64,000 nt of DNA from Variovorax sp. 54 (GCF_002754375.1 NZ_PEFF01000001.1:3861501-3925500), one strand, 5' to 3'. Counted from the first letter of the stretch, positions 26,206 to 35,548 are shown. Notes: generated by a model from the letters alone, not told the origin. Translations and numbers: made by a program.

Positions 26206-28461
26206 TCAAGCGCCCGGTGTGGTTGCAGCTGCCCGATCATGCTGCAGCCGGGGTGGCAACCGAGGGTCGAGCCAGTCCATGCGCCACGCCATCAGCAGCA
26301 CTGCGCCGACCACGCAGGTGACGGCCAGCGCGCCCGCCAGGCCGTGCCGCTGGCGGTACGGATCGGGCGCGATGCGCTTGGCGCCCGGCGGCACGCGCGC
26401 CGTCTGCGACAGCATGCCGCCCAGACGCACGTTGACCTTCATGCGGCCGTTGATGGCCCAGCCGCTCGCGTCGAGGATCGGGCCCAGGCTGCGCTGACGC
26501 AGCTTGAGCCACGCGATCAGCATGCTCGGCCCCGAGATCGCGATCACGATGCCGACGAGCGCCACCGGAATCCACTGCCCCAGGTCGACGAATTTGCCGA
26601 AGATGCCGACCAGCACCGCGCTGATGCTGCCGAGCGCCACGCCGATGGCCGCGACGGTGCCCACGTCGATGCGGCTGCCAGGGGGCAGGATCGGCCCCGG
26701 CTTGGCCGGCGTCTTCGCCGACGCGCTGGCGTCGGCCGGTGCGTCCGCCGTGGCGACTTTGCCGGCCAGCGTTTGCAGCGCGGCTTGCGAGCCGGCCTCG
26801 CTGGCCGCTGCACGCTTCGCCACCTGCTCCTCGATCAGTCGCACGAACTTCTTGTACGGCGCGAAGAAGGCCTGTGCGACGCTGGTGGGGTTCTCGATCA
26901 GCTTGGTGATGGTGGCGTCCCAGTCGCGGCCCTGGCGGTCGTAGAACACGCCGTTGCGCCCGACGAAGAGGAAGTCGACATCGCCCGCAGTGAAGGCAGC
27001 GACGATGCTCATCTTTTCTCCCTGGCGCGTGCAGTCGCAGTACGCGAGGCAGGTCTTCGCCAGGCCCGCCAGCGTGGCGTGGCGCGCGGTGTCCTGCACC
27101 TGCACCGTGAGCTCGCAGCTGCGCCCGTCGAGGTAGAGGGTGCCGGCCTGGAAGATCGCGTCTTCGCGCCGATAGAACGCCTTGAACGACACGAAGTTGT
27201 GCAGCAGCACGCGCAGGTCGCGCTGCAACCGCAGCAGTTTCTCGAGGTCGGTCAGCAAGCGGTTGTGGTGCTCGGCGGCTTCGTCTTCGGCGATGAGTGC
27301 GAGCAGCGCATCGCGTGTGGCAAGCAGCGCGTCGATGCGCTCGCGCGGCAGGCCGGCGAGCGCGTTGTCGGGCCGCGCGGCGATCCATGCCTCGCACGGT
27401 GCGAGCTGGAGGCGCAGCGATTGCCACTGCGCCTCCTCCAGCGCGTCGCGTTCGCCGAGCAACGGCACCACGGTGTCGCGCGCGAACGTGGCCATCGCAT
27501 CGGCCCAGGCGGGGTTGAGGCACGCGCCGTGCAGTGGCAATGCGCGACGCGGGGTCACGGGCGCCAGCGGCAGTTCGGCGATTGGCTGCGCGTTCGCGTC
27601 GAGCGTGTGCCCGGCGAGCGCGTCGTAGGCTTCGGGCGAAGGGTTGAGCGCCGCCACGGCCTGCACGTCGTAGGCGGCCACGCGGCAGCGCGCGAAGAAA
27701 TCGTCGACCTTGGGAACGACCGCGCGCAAGGCCTCGGCCGCCGCCAGCGTGCGCGCGCCCAGCGGCGGCAGCGCCTCTTCGTCGCCCTGCGCATACCAGT
27801 CGCGCATTGCCAGCGCGTCGGCCATGAAGGCTCCGGCGCGGGCGCGATCGAGGCCGGGCTTGTTCTGATGGCGATCGGGTGTGCTGCCGTGGGTGCGGAT
27901 CGCTTCCTCGATGACCGCGCGCAGCGCGTCGTCGTCGTCCGCGGTGTCGGGCGTGACCACGCCGTCGCCGTTGAAGCGCATCGACGCCAGCCACTCGCCG
28001 CGGTCGGCGATGTCGGCGAGCGTCAGCGTGTGCGTGTCCTGCTTGCCGAGCAGGTCGAGGATGCGCCGGCCTTCCTTCGCAAGGTCGGCACCCGGCGCGC
28101 ACGTGGGGTCGAGGTCGTCCAGCGACAGCGTGCCGCTGCCTGCGAGCAGCACATCGGCGCTGCGCAGCCGTTCGCACGCCCATTGGCAGGCCGCGATGAC
28201 CTCGGGCGGACGCACGCGGCCGTCGCTGTCGGTGTCGATGAGGTCGAGCGTGCGCGCATCGAAGTCGATGCCACGCGTGGGGCAGGCGAGCGCGACCCAG
28301 AGCTTCTGGTCGAGTTCGGCGATGCGCGCAATGTCCTCGCCGTTGCGGAACACCACCTGGTCCACGCCGCCCGCGCGAAGAAACTGCCAGCGGTGTGGCG
28401 AGCGAGGTGGAGTGGGGTGGCCGGGCGTGCCGGCGGGAACGGGGGCGGTGGCGGTCGTCAA
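26206..28461 (-). CDS. EF-hand membrane protein of unknown function
   Basis: A protein of about 751 residues that I cannot assign to a named family. A canonical calcium-binding EF-hand loop, DTDSDGRVRPPE (residues 76-87), lies near the N-terminus, and a second looser one (FNGDGVVTPD) follows at about 155. A long mostly helical middle is followed by an Ala/Pro-rich linker. Three hydrophobic segments lie near the C-terminus (IGVALGSISAVLVGIFGKF, IPVALVGIVIAISGPSMLIAW and GALAVTCVVGAVLLMAW). The TTG at 28461 is chosen because AGAAGGGA precedes it by 9 bases. The open frame runs further to 28839, but that part is antisense to the usher fragment and unlike protein. DUF1810 is the next gene. Confidence 0.75.
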   Translation of the reverse strand: MTTATAPVPAGTPGHPTPPRSPHRWQFLRAGGVDQVVFRNGEDIARIAELDQKLWVALACPTRGIDFDARTLDLIDTDSDGRVRPPEVIAACQWACERLRSADVLLAGSGTLSLDDLDPTCAPGADLAKEGRRILDLLGKQDTHTLTLADIADRGEWLASMRFNGDGVVTPDTADDDDALRAVIEEAIRTHGSTPDRHQNKPGLDRARAGAFMADALAMRDWYAQGDEEALPPLGARTLAAAEALRAVVPKVDDFFARCRVAAYDVQAVAALNPSPEAYDALAGHTLDANAQPIAELPLAPVTPRRALPLHGACLNPAWADAMATFARDTVVPLLGERDALEEAQWQSLRLQLAPCEAWIAARPDNALAGLPRERIDALLATRDALLALIAEDEAAEHHNRLLTDLEKLLRLQRDLRVLLHNFVSFKAFYRREDAIFQAGTLYLDGRSCELTVQVQDTARHATLAGLAKTCLAYCDCTRQGEKMSIVAAFTAGDVDFLFVGRNGVFYDRQGRDWDATITKLIENPTSVAQAFFAPYKKFVRLIEEQVAKRAAASEAGSQAALQTLAGKVATADAPADASASAKTPAKPGPILPPGSRIDVGTVAAIGVALGSISAVLVGIFGKFVDLGQWIPVALVGIVIAISGPSMLIAWLKLRQRSLGPILDASGWAINGRMKVNVRLGGMLSQTARVPPGAKRIAPDPYRQRHGLAGALAVTCVVGAVLLMAWRMDWLDPRLPPRLQHDRAAATTPGA

Positions 28462-28483
28462 CGGACTGAATCCCTTCTGATGA

Positions 28484-28978
28484 GTGGGCGGCGCACGCGT
28501 CACCAACGCGAGCGGGCTGCGTATCGGCCCGTGGGGGCAGGCGGTGGTGTCGAATCTTGCACCGTTTGCAAGCAACGAGGTCGAGCTCGACCCCAAGGGG
28601 CTGCCGATGAGCGTCGAGCTGAAATCGAGCACACAGCGTGTCGCCCCCACGGCAGGCGCCGTGGTCAAGCTGAAGTTCGAGACCTCGGGCGGCGGGCGCT
28701 CGGTGCTAGTGCGTGTGACCCTGGCCGACGGCACGCCGGTGCCGTTCGGTGCGCGAGTGACCGACGCGGACGGGCAAGAGGTCGGTACGGTGGGGCAGGA
28801 CGGGCGGCTTCTGCTGCGCAGTGTGATGGGCGATGCCATGCGCTACGAGTTGGCATGGGGTGAAGGAGGCGACCAGCGCTGCAGGTTGCCGCTCGTGCTG
28901 CATGACACCCCAGCCGATGATTCCGTCCCCGGCCGTTCCTCGCCATGGCGAGTAATCGATGCCCGATGTGTGATGTGA
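28484..28978 (+). pseudogene. C-terminal remnant of a fimbrial outer-membrane usher
   Basis: About 164 codons that resemble the last part of FimD/PapC-type ushers: VTNASGLRIGPWGQAVV, ELDPKGLPMSVELKSS, RVAPTAGAVVKLKFET and the C-terminal beta domain PFGARVTDADGQEVGTVGQ. A complete usher has over 800 residues, so the beta-barrel and plug are missing. An in-frame TGA stands directly before 28484, and the DNA to the left belongs to the divergent EF-hand gene. The remnant ends 48 bases before an adhesin gene, the usual order in chaperone-usher operons. No secretion function is possible from this piece. Confidence 0.8.
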
Positions 28979-29026
28979 GTGCCGAACATGGCATCCGAGC
29001 ATTCAAGGAAAAGGGAGACCCGTGCG

Positions 29027-30175
29027 ATGAACTGCAACCCGTGGCCATCGAAGCCTCTTGACAGGATTGCGGGCCGGTTGTTCGCCGGTCTGGCGTTGTT
29101 ACTTTTCCTGTGGTGGCCGGCTTCTGCTGATGCACAGCCGAAGTGCGAGTTGACGACGACCGCCTTCAAGTACATGTACCAACCGTCCTACTTGCTCGCA
29201 CCTCGCGATCTGCCGATCGGTGGTGCGCTTTCGGCCTGGTCGGCGCCGCCCACAGGGGATCATGTCTATCGATGCACCGGGACTGGTGCCTTTGGCTTGG
29301 CGATGAAGGTGACGGGGCTGTCGACCGCGGGTATGCAGACAACGGGGTCCGCGGGGGGCATGGTCACTGTTTTCAACACCAGCCTGCCTGGGGTTGGCGT
29401 TGCATTCGAGGGGCGTATCGAAGCGGGGAGTTGCAGGCTGACCAACGTGGACCTTGGTGGCCCTGGTGCGTCGTCAGGATCGGCTATCCCGAAATGGACC
29501 GCTACGGATGGTCAATGGCTTGAATGTACGAGCGCTGTTCAGGCGACCGAAGCCAACCCGGTTTTTCTGAGGGCTTCTGCTTGGATGCGCTACATCAAGA
29601 CGGGCCCCACCAGTGCCGGACTGGCGACCTTCGACCAGCCGCTTATCGAGTTGCGCCACAGTATCAATGGCGTCATGACTCGTGCCAACTGGGGATACAC
29701 GGCCTGGCCGTTGAATGTTCAAGGCCCCCCGACCTGCACGACGCAGGACCTGACCGTGGCGATGGGCACGCACAAGAGTTCGGCATTCACGGGCATCGGC
29801 ACGACATCGGCGCCCGCGAAGATGTTCACCGTCTCCGTGGCTTGCCCTCCCGACATGCGCGGCAACATCGCGGGCGTCGGTGCTAGCTTGGTGAAGATCG
29901 GCTATAGGTTCTCCGCGCCCGCTGGCCTGGCCGTGCCTGCCCAGGGCGTGATCGTGCTGTCTTCCGGCTCAACGGCAACGGGCATCGGGCTGCAGTTGAA
30001 AGATGCCGCCGCTGTCCCGCTGCAGTTCGAAACGCTCTACCCACTCACGGGCTACGACTACAAAAACGGCACCAACTTTGCGATCGTGTTGCAAGCGGCC
30101 TACTACCAGACCAGCGCCACCGTCGGGCCCGGCACCGCGAATGCCGTGGTGACCTTCACGTTGAACTATCAATAG
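29027..30175 (+). CDS. Two-domain fimbrial adhesin-like protein
   Basis: A 382-residue exported protein with a signal peptide (hydrophobic GRLFAGLALLLFLWW, likely cleavage after SADA). It looks like a tip adhesin of a chaperone-usher fimbria: an N-terminal lectin-like half and a C-terminal pilin-like half starting near PPTCTTQDLTVAMGTHKSS, with a closing beta strand AVVTFTLNYQ typical of chaperone-recognised subunits. The ATG at 29027 is preferred over a GTG at 28979 because GGGAG precedes it by 9 bases. It follows the usher remnant, and no chaperone or full usher is in the window, so assembly would depend on other loci. Confidence 0.75.
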   Translation: MNCNPWPSKPLDRIAGRLFAGLALLLFLWWPASADAQPKCELTTTAFKYMYQPSYLLAPRDLPIGGALSAWSAPPTGDHVYRCTGTGAFGLAMKVTGLSTAGMQTTGSAGGMVTVFNTSLPGVGVAFEGRIEAGSCRLTNVDLGGPGASSGSAIPKWTATDGQWLECTSAVQATEANPVFLRASAWMRYIKTGPTSAGLATFDQPLIELRHSINGVMTRANWGYTAWPLNVQGPPTCTTQDLTVAMGTHKSSAFTGIGTTSAPAKMFTVSVACPPDMRGNIAGVGASLVKIGYRFSAPAGLAVPAQGVIVLSSGSTATGIGLQLKDAAAVPLQFETLYPLTGYDYKNGTNFAIVLQAAYYQTSATVGPGTANAVVTFTLNYQ

Positions 30176-30192
30176 GCAGGAGCAGGCAGACG

Positions 30193-30211
30193 GGCAGGCC
30201 GCCTGCCTTCT
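30193..30211 (+). terminator. Terminator after the adhesin gene
   Basis: GGCAGG at 30193-30198 pairs with CCTGCC at 30202-30207 across a 3-base loop, followed by TTCTT. The short stem and interrupted T-run make it a moderate intrinsic terminator. Confidence 0.5.
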
Positions 30212-30379
30212 TCATGCGCCCAAGCGCACCGATCTTCCCGCCTGTCGCTTTCGGGTCTCGGCATGAGTGAATGCACCGAGACAAACGTCATGTCCCGCGC
30301 GTAATATGCTCTCGCCGCCTTGTCAAAGGCGCCCTTGAATGTGTCGCCTCGGCGGCGGATGGTAGGGAAGGGGAAGAAC

Positions 30380-30814
30380 ATGAAACGACGTGCGCGCTCT
30401 TTTCGTCAGCTTGCCACCATGGCTTGCTTTCCTTTGATTGGCGGGCTGGCGCTTGGCAGCCACGCCGGCGACGGCGTCATTCATTTCGTCGGCGCCATCG
30501 TCGCCGCGCCCTATGAGATTGCCCCGGCCCCACCTCCTGCGCGGATGAAGGTGGCATCGGCACGCGGACGCCAAGCCGAACTGGTCTTTGTCCGAGAGGC
30601 CGTGGACCGCCCCAGTGCCAGGGTGAAGGTCGAAACGGTCCACACACAGGCGGTATCGGCGCGCTTCATGGACAGCCAGGGGCGGGCGCGAGCCATCGAT
30701 CCCGCGCAATGGCATGTGATCGGCCAGCACGGCGGCACGCTGTCGCTGAGGACATCTGCAGCACCGCCGGCCGGCGGCCCGTCGGCTGCGCTGGTGACCG
30801 TCGCCTACGACTGA
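30380..30814 (+). CDS. Pilin-like exported protein
   Basis: A 144-residue protein with a signal peptide (MKRRARSF then a hydrophobic stretch ending GSHA). The mature start GDGVIHFVGAIVAAPYEIA resembles the first strands of type 1 pilins, which usually read G-x-I-x-F-x-G-x-I-x-x-A-P-C. Here the cysteine is replaced by tyrosine, and no cysteine remains in the mature part. Most of the rest is poorly conserved, so a minor fimbrial subunit is an inference. GGGAAGGGGAAG precedes the ATG. The 3' end overlaps the convergent AraC-type regulator gene by 10 bases. Confidence 0.6.
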   Translation: MKRRARSFRQLATMACFPLIGGLALGSHAGDGVIHFVGAIVAAPYEIAPAPPPARMKVASARGRQAELVFVREAVDRPSARVKVETVHTQAVSARFMDSQGRARAIDPAQWHVIGQHGGTLSLRTSAAPPAGGPSAALVTVAYD

Positions 30815-31842
30815 AGGTACAGCCCGGCGTTGGCGCGAAAGGTGCCCGCTGCGGCCATCGCGCCGACGCCAATGCCTTCCATCTCGAAGCGCGAGATCGG
30901 CAGCGTTTGGCTCCGGCTGTGGCGCATGGCCGCCTGCAGGCGGAACGCCTTGGGCGTCATGCCCTTGAGCTTCAGGAAGCGTCGGTTGAAGTTCGCGATG
31001 TTGTTGAACCCCGCGGCGTAGCAGATGCTCGAGATCTGCTGGTCGCTCTCCATGAGCAACTGGCAGGCCTTGCCGACGCGCAGCCGGTTCACGAAATCGG
31101 TGAACGCGACATCCGTGGACTGGCTGAACAGGCGGGAGAAGCTGCTCTGGCTGATGCGTGCGTGTTCACAGACGCTCGCAACTGACAGCGGTTGATCCAG
31201 GTGCAGCCGGATGTAGGTGACGGCCTTGCCGATCGCCTCGACGATCTCCGCATTGCCCTTGATCGGCAACCATCCCGAAGAGAGCACGCGGTGGTTCTTG
31301 CATCGCGCGAGCCGGTTCAGCAAGCGCAGGAACTCGGCAAAGCGCTCCGGCCCCTCGCTGCCTTGGAGGCGGTCGAAGTGCTCACGCACGCTGTCGCTGA
31401 TGCCGAAGAACTCGACGCCATGACGCGCCTTCTCCAGCAATGGCGCGGCTTCCTGGAGTTCGTTGAACACCTCCATGCCCTTGCGCAGCGGCGCGTCCGA
31501 GAACTGAAGCGCCATGCTGCGTAGTTCCACGCCCTCGGACGGGAGGTTGTGCGAGACCCAGTTGTGCGGCAACCGCGGGCCGGTGAGCACCAGGTGGCCG
31601 GGCTCGAAGCGCCCGACGTGGTCGCCGACGAAGGCCCAGCCTCGGGTGTCCGCGATCAGGTGCAGTTCGTATTCGTCGTGGCAGTGCCAGCGCTCCAGCG
31701 GCGACGGGCTGCCGTGCTGCAAGCAGTGCAGGAAGCCGCGCTGGCCCGAAGGTGCAGGGCCGCTTTGCGATGCACGCATGAAGCTGTGCTCGATTTCCGG
31801 TGCGGGGTTGCGGCGCACGCCCTGCGGCATTGCGTTTCTCAT
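30805..31842 (-). CDS. AraC family transcriptional regulator
   Basis: A 345-residue regulator. The N-terminal half has a cupin-type sensor region (HCHDEYELHLI, FEPGHLVLTGPRLPH). The C-terminal half has two helix-turn-helix motifs: LSVASVCEHARISQSSFSRLFSQ and ISSICYAAGFNNIANFNRRFLK, followed by MTPKAFR, the AraC hallmark. The cupin-plus-AraC layout suggests a sugar or carbohydrate-type ligand. It is convergent with the pilin-like gene and overlaps its end, so target genes are not evident from position. ATG at 31842 is used; an in-frame ATG follows four codons later. Confidence 0.92.
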   Translation of the reverse strand: MRNAMPQGVRRNPAPEIEHSFMRASQSGPAPSGQRGFLHCLQHGSPSPLERWHCHDEYELHLIADTRGWAFVGDHVGRFEPGHLVLTGPRLPHNWVSHNLPSEGVELRSMALQFSDAPLRKGMEVFNELQEAAPLLEKARHGVEFFGISDSVREHFDRLQGSEGPERFAEFLRLLNRLARCKNHRVLSSGWLPIKGNAEIVEAIGKAVTYIRLHLDQPLSVASVCEHARISQSSFSRLFSQSTDVAFTDFVNRLRVGKACQLLMESDQQISSICYAAGFNNIANFNRRFLKLKGMTPKAFRLQAAMRHSRSQTLPISRFEMEGIGVGAMAAAGTFRANAGLYLQS

Positions 31843-32040
31843 TGCAAACGCGGTGCCGCAGCACGCCGTGCAGTCTTCGTCTCCAGTCCAGGCATCGGAC
31901 GCTCCTCCTTCGCATGTCTTGTGTCGGGCGGCAGGTCCTCGGCATCGCGGGGCGAGCAGGGGACCTTCAAGACGCTATTGGGGCGGAGCTTCGTAAATAA
32001 AAAGTAAACAATTAAAAGAGATGACGAAACACTCGCAATG

Positions 32041-32073
32041 CAAACAAATGTGGGCGCGCGCGTGCGGGCCCAC
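32041..32073 (-). terminator. Candidate terminator of the two-component operon
   Basis: On the minus strand GTGGGC (32068-32073) pairs with GCCCAC (32050-32055) and is followed by the T-rich ATTTGTTTG. The loop is 12 bases and G/C-rich, and the T-run is broken, so termination is only plausible. It lies 40 bases after the kinase stop. Confidence 0.35.
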
Positions 32074-32112
32074 GTCGCGGCAGGCGGCGGCTCGAGTGGC
32101 TCTGGCAGTGGC

Positions 32113-34728
32113 TCAGGCGGAGAGAGCGGCGGGGGACGGCGAGTCGGCGCTGTGTGACGCCAGTGCCTGTGCAATGGCCTGCATCAGCTCGCCGTTGAGG
32201 AACGGCTTGCGCAGGATGCGCGTGTTCGGCGGCACCGCGTAGCGGCGCGCGAGCAGGTCGGAAGGGAGGCCCGAGATCAGCACCACGGGGATGCGGGGAT
32301 GAAGGCGATGCACGTCGCGCATCAGCTGCAGGCCGTCGCCGCCCGGCCCCAAGCTGACATCGGACAGCACCAGGTCGAAGGCCTGGGCCTGGAGCGCCGC
32401 AGCCGCGTCCGTCGAGGACGCCACCGCCTGCACGCGCGCACCGCGCTCCTTCAGAAATTCGAAGGTGGCGTCGCGCACATCGGCGTCGTCGTCCACCAGC
32501 AGCACGCGCATCTGTGCGAGCGACAACGCGGACTGCGGCGGCGCGCACGCAGGCGCGGAATGCGGCGGGGCTTCGGGCAGCGCCAGCGTGAAGCTCGTGC
32601 CCTGGCCGACCACGCTCTGCACCCGGATGTCGCCGCCGGATTGCTTGACGAAGCCGTAGACGATGCTCAGGCCGAGTCCGCTGCCCTCATTCCCCTTGGT
32701 CGAGAAGAACGGCTCGAAGATGCGTTCCAGCATGTGGGGCGGCATGCCGCTGCCCGTGTCGCTGATGCGGATTTCCACCGTCGCGCGCTCGGGACCGTTG
32801 GCCGCCTCCCCCGGCACTGCAGGGCGCAGTGCGCTGTGCAGGGTGAGCACGCCGCCCCGGGGCATGGCGGCACCTCCGTTCAGTGCGAGGTTGAGGATCG
32901 CGTTCTCGAGTTGCCCGCCGTCGAGCAGCACATAGGCCCCGTGGGCCTGCAGGTCGAGCTCGACGCGGATGTCCTGCCCCAGCGAGTACGAAATCAGGTC
33001 TTGCAGCCCGGTGAGCATCTGGTCGACATCGAGCACTTCGACGCGCAGCGTCTGCCGGCGGGCGAAGGCCAGCAGGCGCGTCGTGAGCACGGCGCCGCGC
33101 TCCGAGGCCCGGAACGCGCGGTCCACGATGCGGCGCATGTCGGGCGACAGGTCGTCGCGCGCTTGCAGCAGCTGCAGGTTGCTGAAGACCGCCGCGAGCA
33201 GGTTGTTGAAATCGTGCGCAACACCGCCCGTGAGCTGGCCCAGCACTTCCATCTTCTGGGTCTGCCGCACCTGCCGCTCGAGCGCGCGGCTCTCGCTCTG
33301 GTCGCTGTACAGCGTGACGAAACCGCCGGTCGGCATGGCGTGGTTGCGCACGGCCAGCACCTGGCCGTTGTCGAGCAGACAGTCTTCGCGCCGCCGCTGC
33401 GCATCGGGCGGCCCCAGCAGGTCGACGGCGGGGCGGCCGTCGGCCAGCGGTGGAAGGGCGCCGCGCAGCGCGTCGAGTGTCGCGCCGGTATGCACCGCCT
33501 GCGAGGGAAGGCGCAGCAGGGTGGCAAAGCGCGGGTTCCAGGCCACGAGCCGGCCTTCGGCGTCGAACGCGCCCAGGCCGTCGTCGATGCTGTCGAGCAC
33601 CGTGCGCAGCAGCCGCCGCTGTTCGGAGATGTCAGCGCCCATCCGGCGCATCGACAGTGTGTTCTCGCGGAACACGTTGAACGCGCCGATGAGCGCACCG
33701 ACCTCGTCATCGCGCTTCGAAACATCGGGCTGCGGGCTCGCGTTGCCGTGCGACAGCTCGGTGATGGCGGAGGTGATGCGCGTCAGGTCGCCCAGCGAAT
33801 CCCGCAGGCTCCAGAACCCGAGCAGCAGCGCGGCGGCTGCCACCAGCAACGCGAGGGTGACCGCGATCAGTCCGGAGCGGACGATCAGGCCGACCGAATG
33901 CTCGCGCGACGACACCTCGGCGCTGAGCATCGTCACATGGCGGTCGACCGAGCGCGTGAGTTCTTCCGACAGCATGCGCGTCGAGGTGAGCAGCAGGGTC
34001 TTGCGGTCGCGCAGCGCGAGGTGCTGCCTGCGCAGCGCGAAGATGCTGTCGGCCAGCTCGGCGATCTGTGCGCGGATCGTCCGGTCGATGCGCAAGGCGC
34101 TGCCGGATCGCGTGTACGCAAGGTACACGCGCTCGGCCTCGTCCAGGTCGAGCGTGTTGTGGGCGTACAGGGCAACACGCAGCAACTGCAGCGCGTGGTC
34201 CGCCGCGTGCCTCGGGCGCTCGGGCATGTCGGCGATGCGCTGCTCCAGCTGGCTCAGCGCATGAATGCGCCCGCGGCCTTCTTCGCGCAGCGCGAGGTCC
34301 AGGCGCTTGTATGCGATCAGATCGTCCAGCACCCCCTGCATCGCGTTCAGCACCTTCGGCACGCCGGTGGCCGCTCCGCTGGCCGGAGGCAGCTGCGCGG
34401 CGAGGGCGCGCGCTTCGTCTTGTCGTTTCAGCAGTTCGGCCTTCTCCTGGTCGAGCCGTGCCGAGATCGAGACTTCCGCCACGTAGGGCGCGGCCGCCGC
34501 AAGGTGCGTGACGCGCTCCGACAGCGCGAGCGACTTCGCCACTGAAGGCAGGATGCGTTCGTCGAAGCCCTGGATCGCGGCCTTGGCGTTGAACAGCGCC
34601 ACCATGGCCACGGCGGCCAGCACGATCAGTGCGATCGACAGCACACCGAGTGCGAAGGCCCACCGGCTGCGCAGCGTGCACGACCGAAGCCCCCGGGCCG
34701 TAGGGAAGGACCGAAGAAGTCTGTGCAT
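32113..34728 (-). CDS. Hybrid sensor histidine kinase with C-terminal receiver
   Basis: An 871-residue membrane kinase. One hydrophobic segment lies near residues 20-45 and a second near 290-315, enclosing a large periplasmic helical sensor. HAMP-like and PAS regions follow. The HisKA box GQLTGGVAHDFNNLLAAVF carries H505; the ATPase domain has NLALNGGAAM, ISDTGSGMPP and GLGLSIVYGFV. A receiver domain (about 745-865, VLLVDDDADVRDA, LVLSDVSLG) ends the protein. The ATG at 34728 lies 22 bases after the regulator stop; a TTG at 34776 would overlap that gene. Signalling probably involves both its own receiver and the upstream-encoded regulator. The signal is unknown. Confidence 0.9.
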   Translation of the reverse strand: MHRLLRSFPTARGLRSCTLRSRWAFALGVLSIALIVLAAVAMVALFNAKAAIQGFDERILPSVAKSLALSERVTHLAAAAPYVAEVSISARLDQEKAELLKRQDEARALAAQLPPASGAATGVPKVLNAMQGVLDDLIAYKRLDLALREEGRGRIHALSQLEQRIADMPERPRHAADHALQLLRVALYAHNTLDLDEAERVYLAYTRSGSALRIDRTIRAQIAELADSIFALRRQHLALRDRKTLLLTSTRMLSEELTRSVDRHVTMLSAEVSSREHSVGLIVRSGLIAVTLALLVAAAALLLGFWSLRDSLGDLTRITSAITELSHGNASPQPDVSKRDDEVGALIGAFNVFRENTLSMRRMGADISEQRRLLRTVLDSIDDGLGAFDAEGRLVAWNPRFATLLRLPSQAVHTGATLDALRGALPPLADGRPAVDLLGPPDAQRRREDCLLDNGQVLAVRNHAMPTGGFVTLYSDQSESRALERQVRQTQKMEVLGQLTGGVAHDFNNLLAAVFSNLQLLQARDDLSPDMRRIVDRAFRASERGAVLTTRLLAFARRQTLRVEVLDVDQMLTGLQDLISYSLGQDIRVELDLQAHGAYVLLDGGQLENAILNLALNGGAAMPRGGVLTLHSALRPAVPGEAANGPERATVEIRISDTGSGMPPHMLERIFEPFFSTKGNEGSGLGLSIVYGFVKQSGGDIRVQSVVGQGTSFTLALPEAPPHSAPACAPPQSALSLAQMRVLLVDDDADVRDATFEFLKERGARVQAVASSTDAAAALQAQAFDLVLSDVSLGPGGDGLQLMRDVHRLHPRIPVVLISGLPSDLLARRYAVPPNTRILRKPFLNGELMQAIAQALASHSADSPSPAALSA

Positions 34729-34750
34729 GAATTCGGCCTGAACCGCCGCC

Positions 34751-35488
34751 TCAGCAGCGGACCACGTTCGCGGCAAAGCGATAACCCGCGCCGCGTTCCG
34801 TGCAGATGAAACGCGGGTTGTCCGGGTCGTCTTCGATCTTGCGGCGCAGCCGCGACACCAGTACGTCGATCGTGCGGCTCACGGCATCCGACTGGGCGCT
34901 GCGTGTCTTGAGCAGCAGCTGCTCGCGGTCGATGACCCGGTTGGCGTGCAGCACGAAGACCTCGAGCAGGGCGAACTCGCCATGGGTCAGGTCGCAGGGC
35001 GAGCCGTCGCTGTGCAGCAGCTCGCGGGCGGTGATGTTGAGGGTCCAGTCGCCGAACAGGTAGCGTTCGTGGCTCAGTCGGTCGGCGCGCAGCGAGCGCG
35101 GCATGCCGGTGCCGGCCGAGCGGCGCAGCAGCGCACGGATGCGCGCGATGAGCTCGCGGTTGTCGAAGGGCTTGGCGATGAAGTCGTCGACGGCGGTTTC
35201 GAGGCCCAGCACGCGATCGGCGGCCGTGCCCTGGCCAGTGAGGATGATGATCGGAATGCGCGAATGCGTGCGCAGCTGGCGCGCGAGCTCGATGCCGTCT
35301 TCCTTCTTCAGGCGCAGGTCGATGATCACGAGCGAGAACGCGCGTTGGTCGAGGCGCGCCGCCATGGCCAGCCCGTCCGGCACGGCCTGCGCACGAAAGC
35401 CCGATGACTCGAGCAGTTCGACCAGCGTTTCGCAGACCTCGGGGTCGTCGTCGACCACGAGGATTTCGGGTTTCACTACATCAAGCAT
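34751..35488 (-). CDS. OmpR/PhoB-type response regulator
   Basis: A 245-residue regulator with a receiver domain (VVDDDPEVCE; phosphosite D57 in IIDLRL; K in FIAKPFD) and a winged-helix DNA-binding domain (LTHGEFALLEVFVLHANRVIDREQLL, ending RRKIEDDPDNPRFICTERGAGYRF; pieces quoted from a continuous domain). It is first in a two-gene operon with the hybrid kinase. ATG at 35488 gives the normal receiver start; ATG at 35524 would add 12 residues. A short inverted repeat about 60 bases upstream could be its own operator. Confidence 0.93.
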   Translation of the reverse strand: MLDVVKPEILVVDDDPEVCETLVELLESSGFRAQAVPDGLAMAARLDQRAFSLVIIDLRLKKEDGIELARQLRTHSRIPIIILTGQGTAADRVLGLETAVDDFIAKPFDNRELIARIRALLRRSAGTGMPRSLRADRLSHERYLFGDWTLNITARELLHSDGSPCDLTHGEFALLEVFVLHANRVIDREQLLLKTRSAQSDAVSRTIDVLVSRLRRKIEDDPDNPRFICTERGAGYRFAANVVRC

Positions 35489-35548
35489 GGGGATTCCAAA
35501 GGGCTGAGCGTTGCGCCCGGCCATTCAGAATTTTTACAGACGTATGCA

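Noticed and set aside
28462..28839. 126-codon N-terminal extension of the EF-hand protein
   Set aside because: The extension is antisense to the usher remnant, rich in Ser/Pro/Thr with no structure, while TTG 28461 has a good ribosome binding site.
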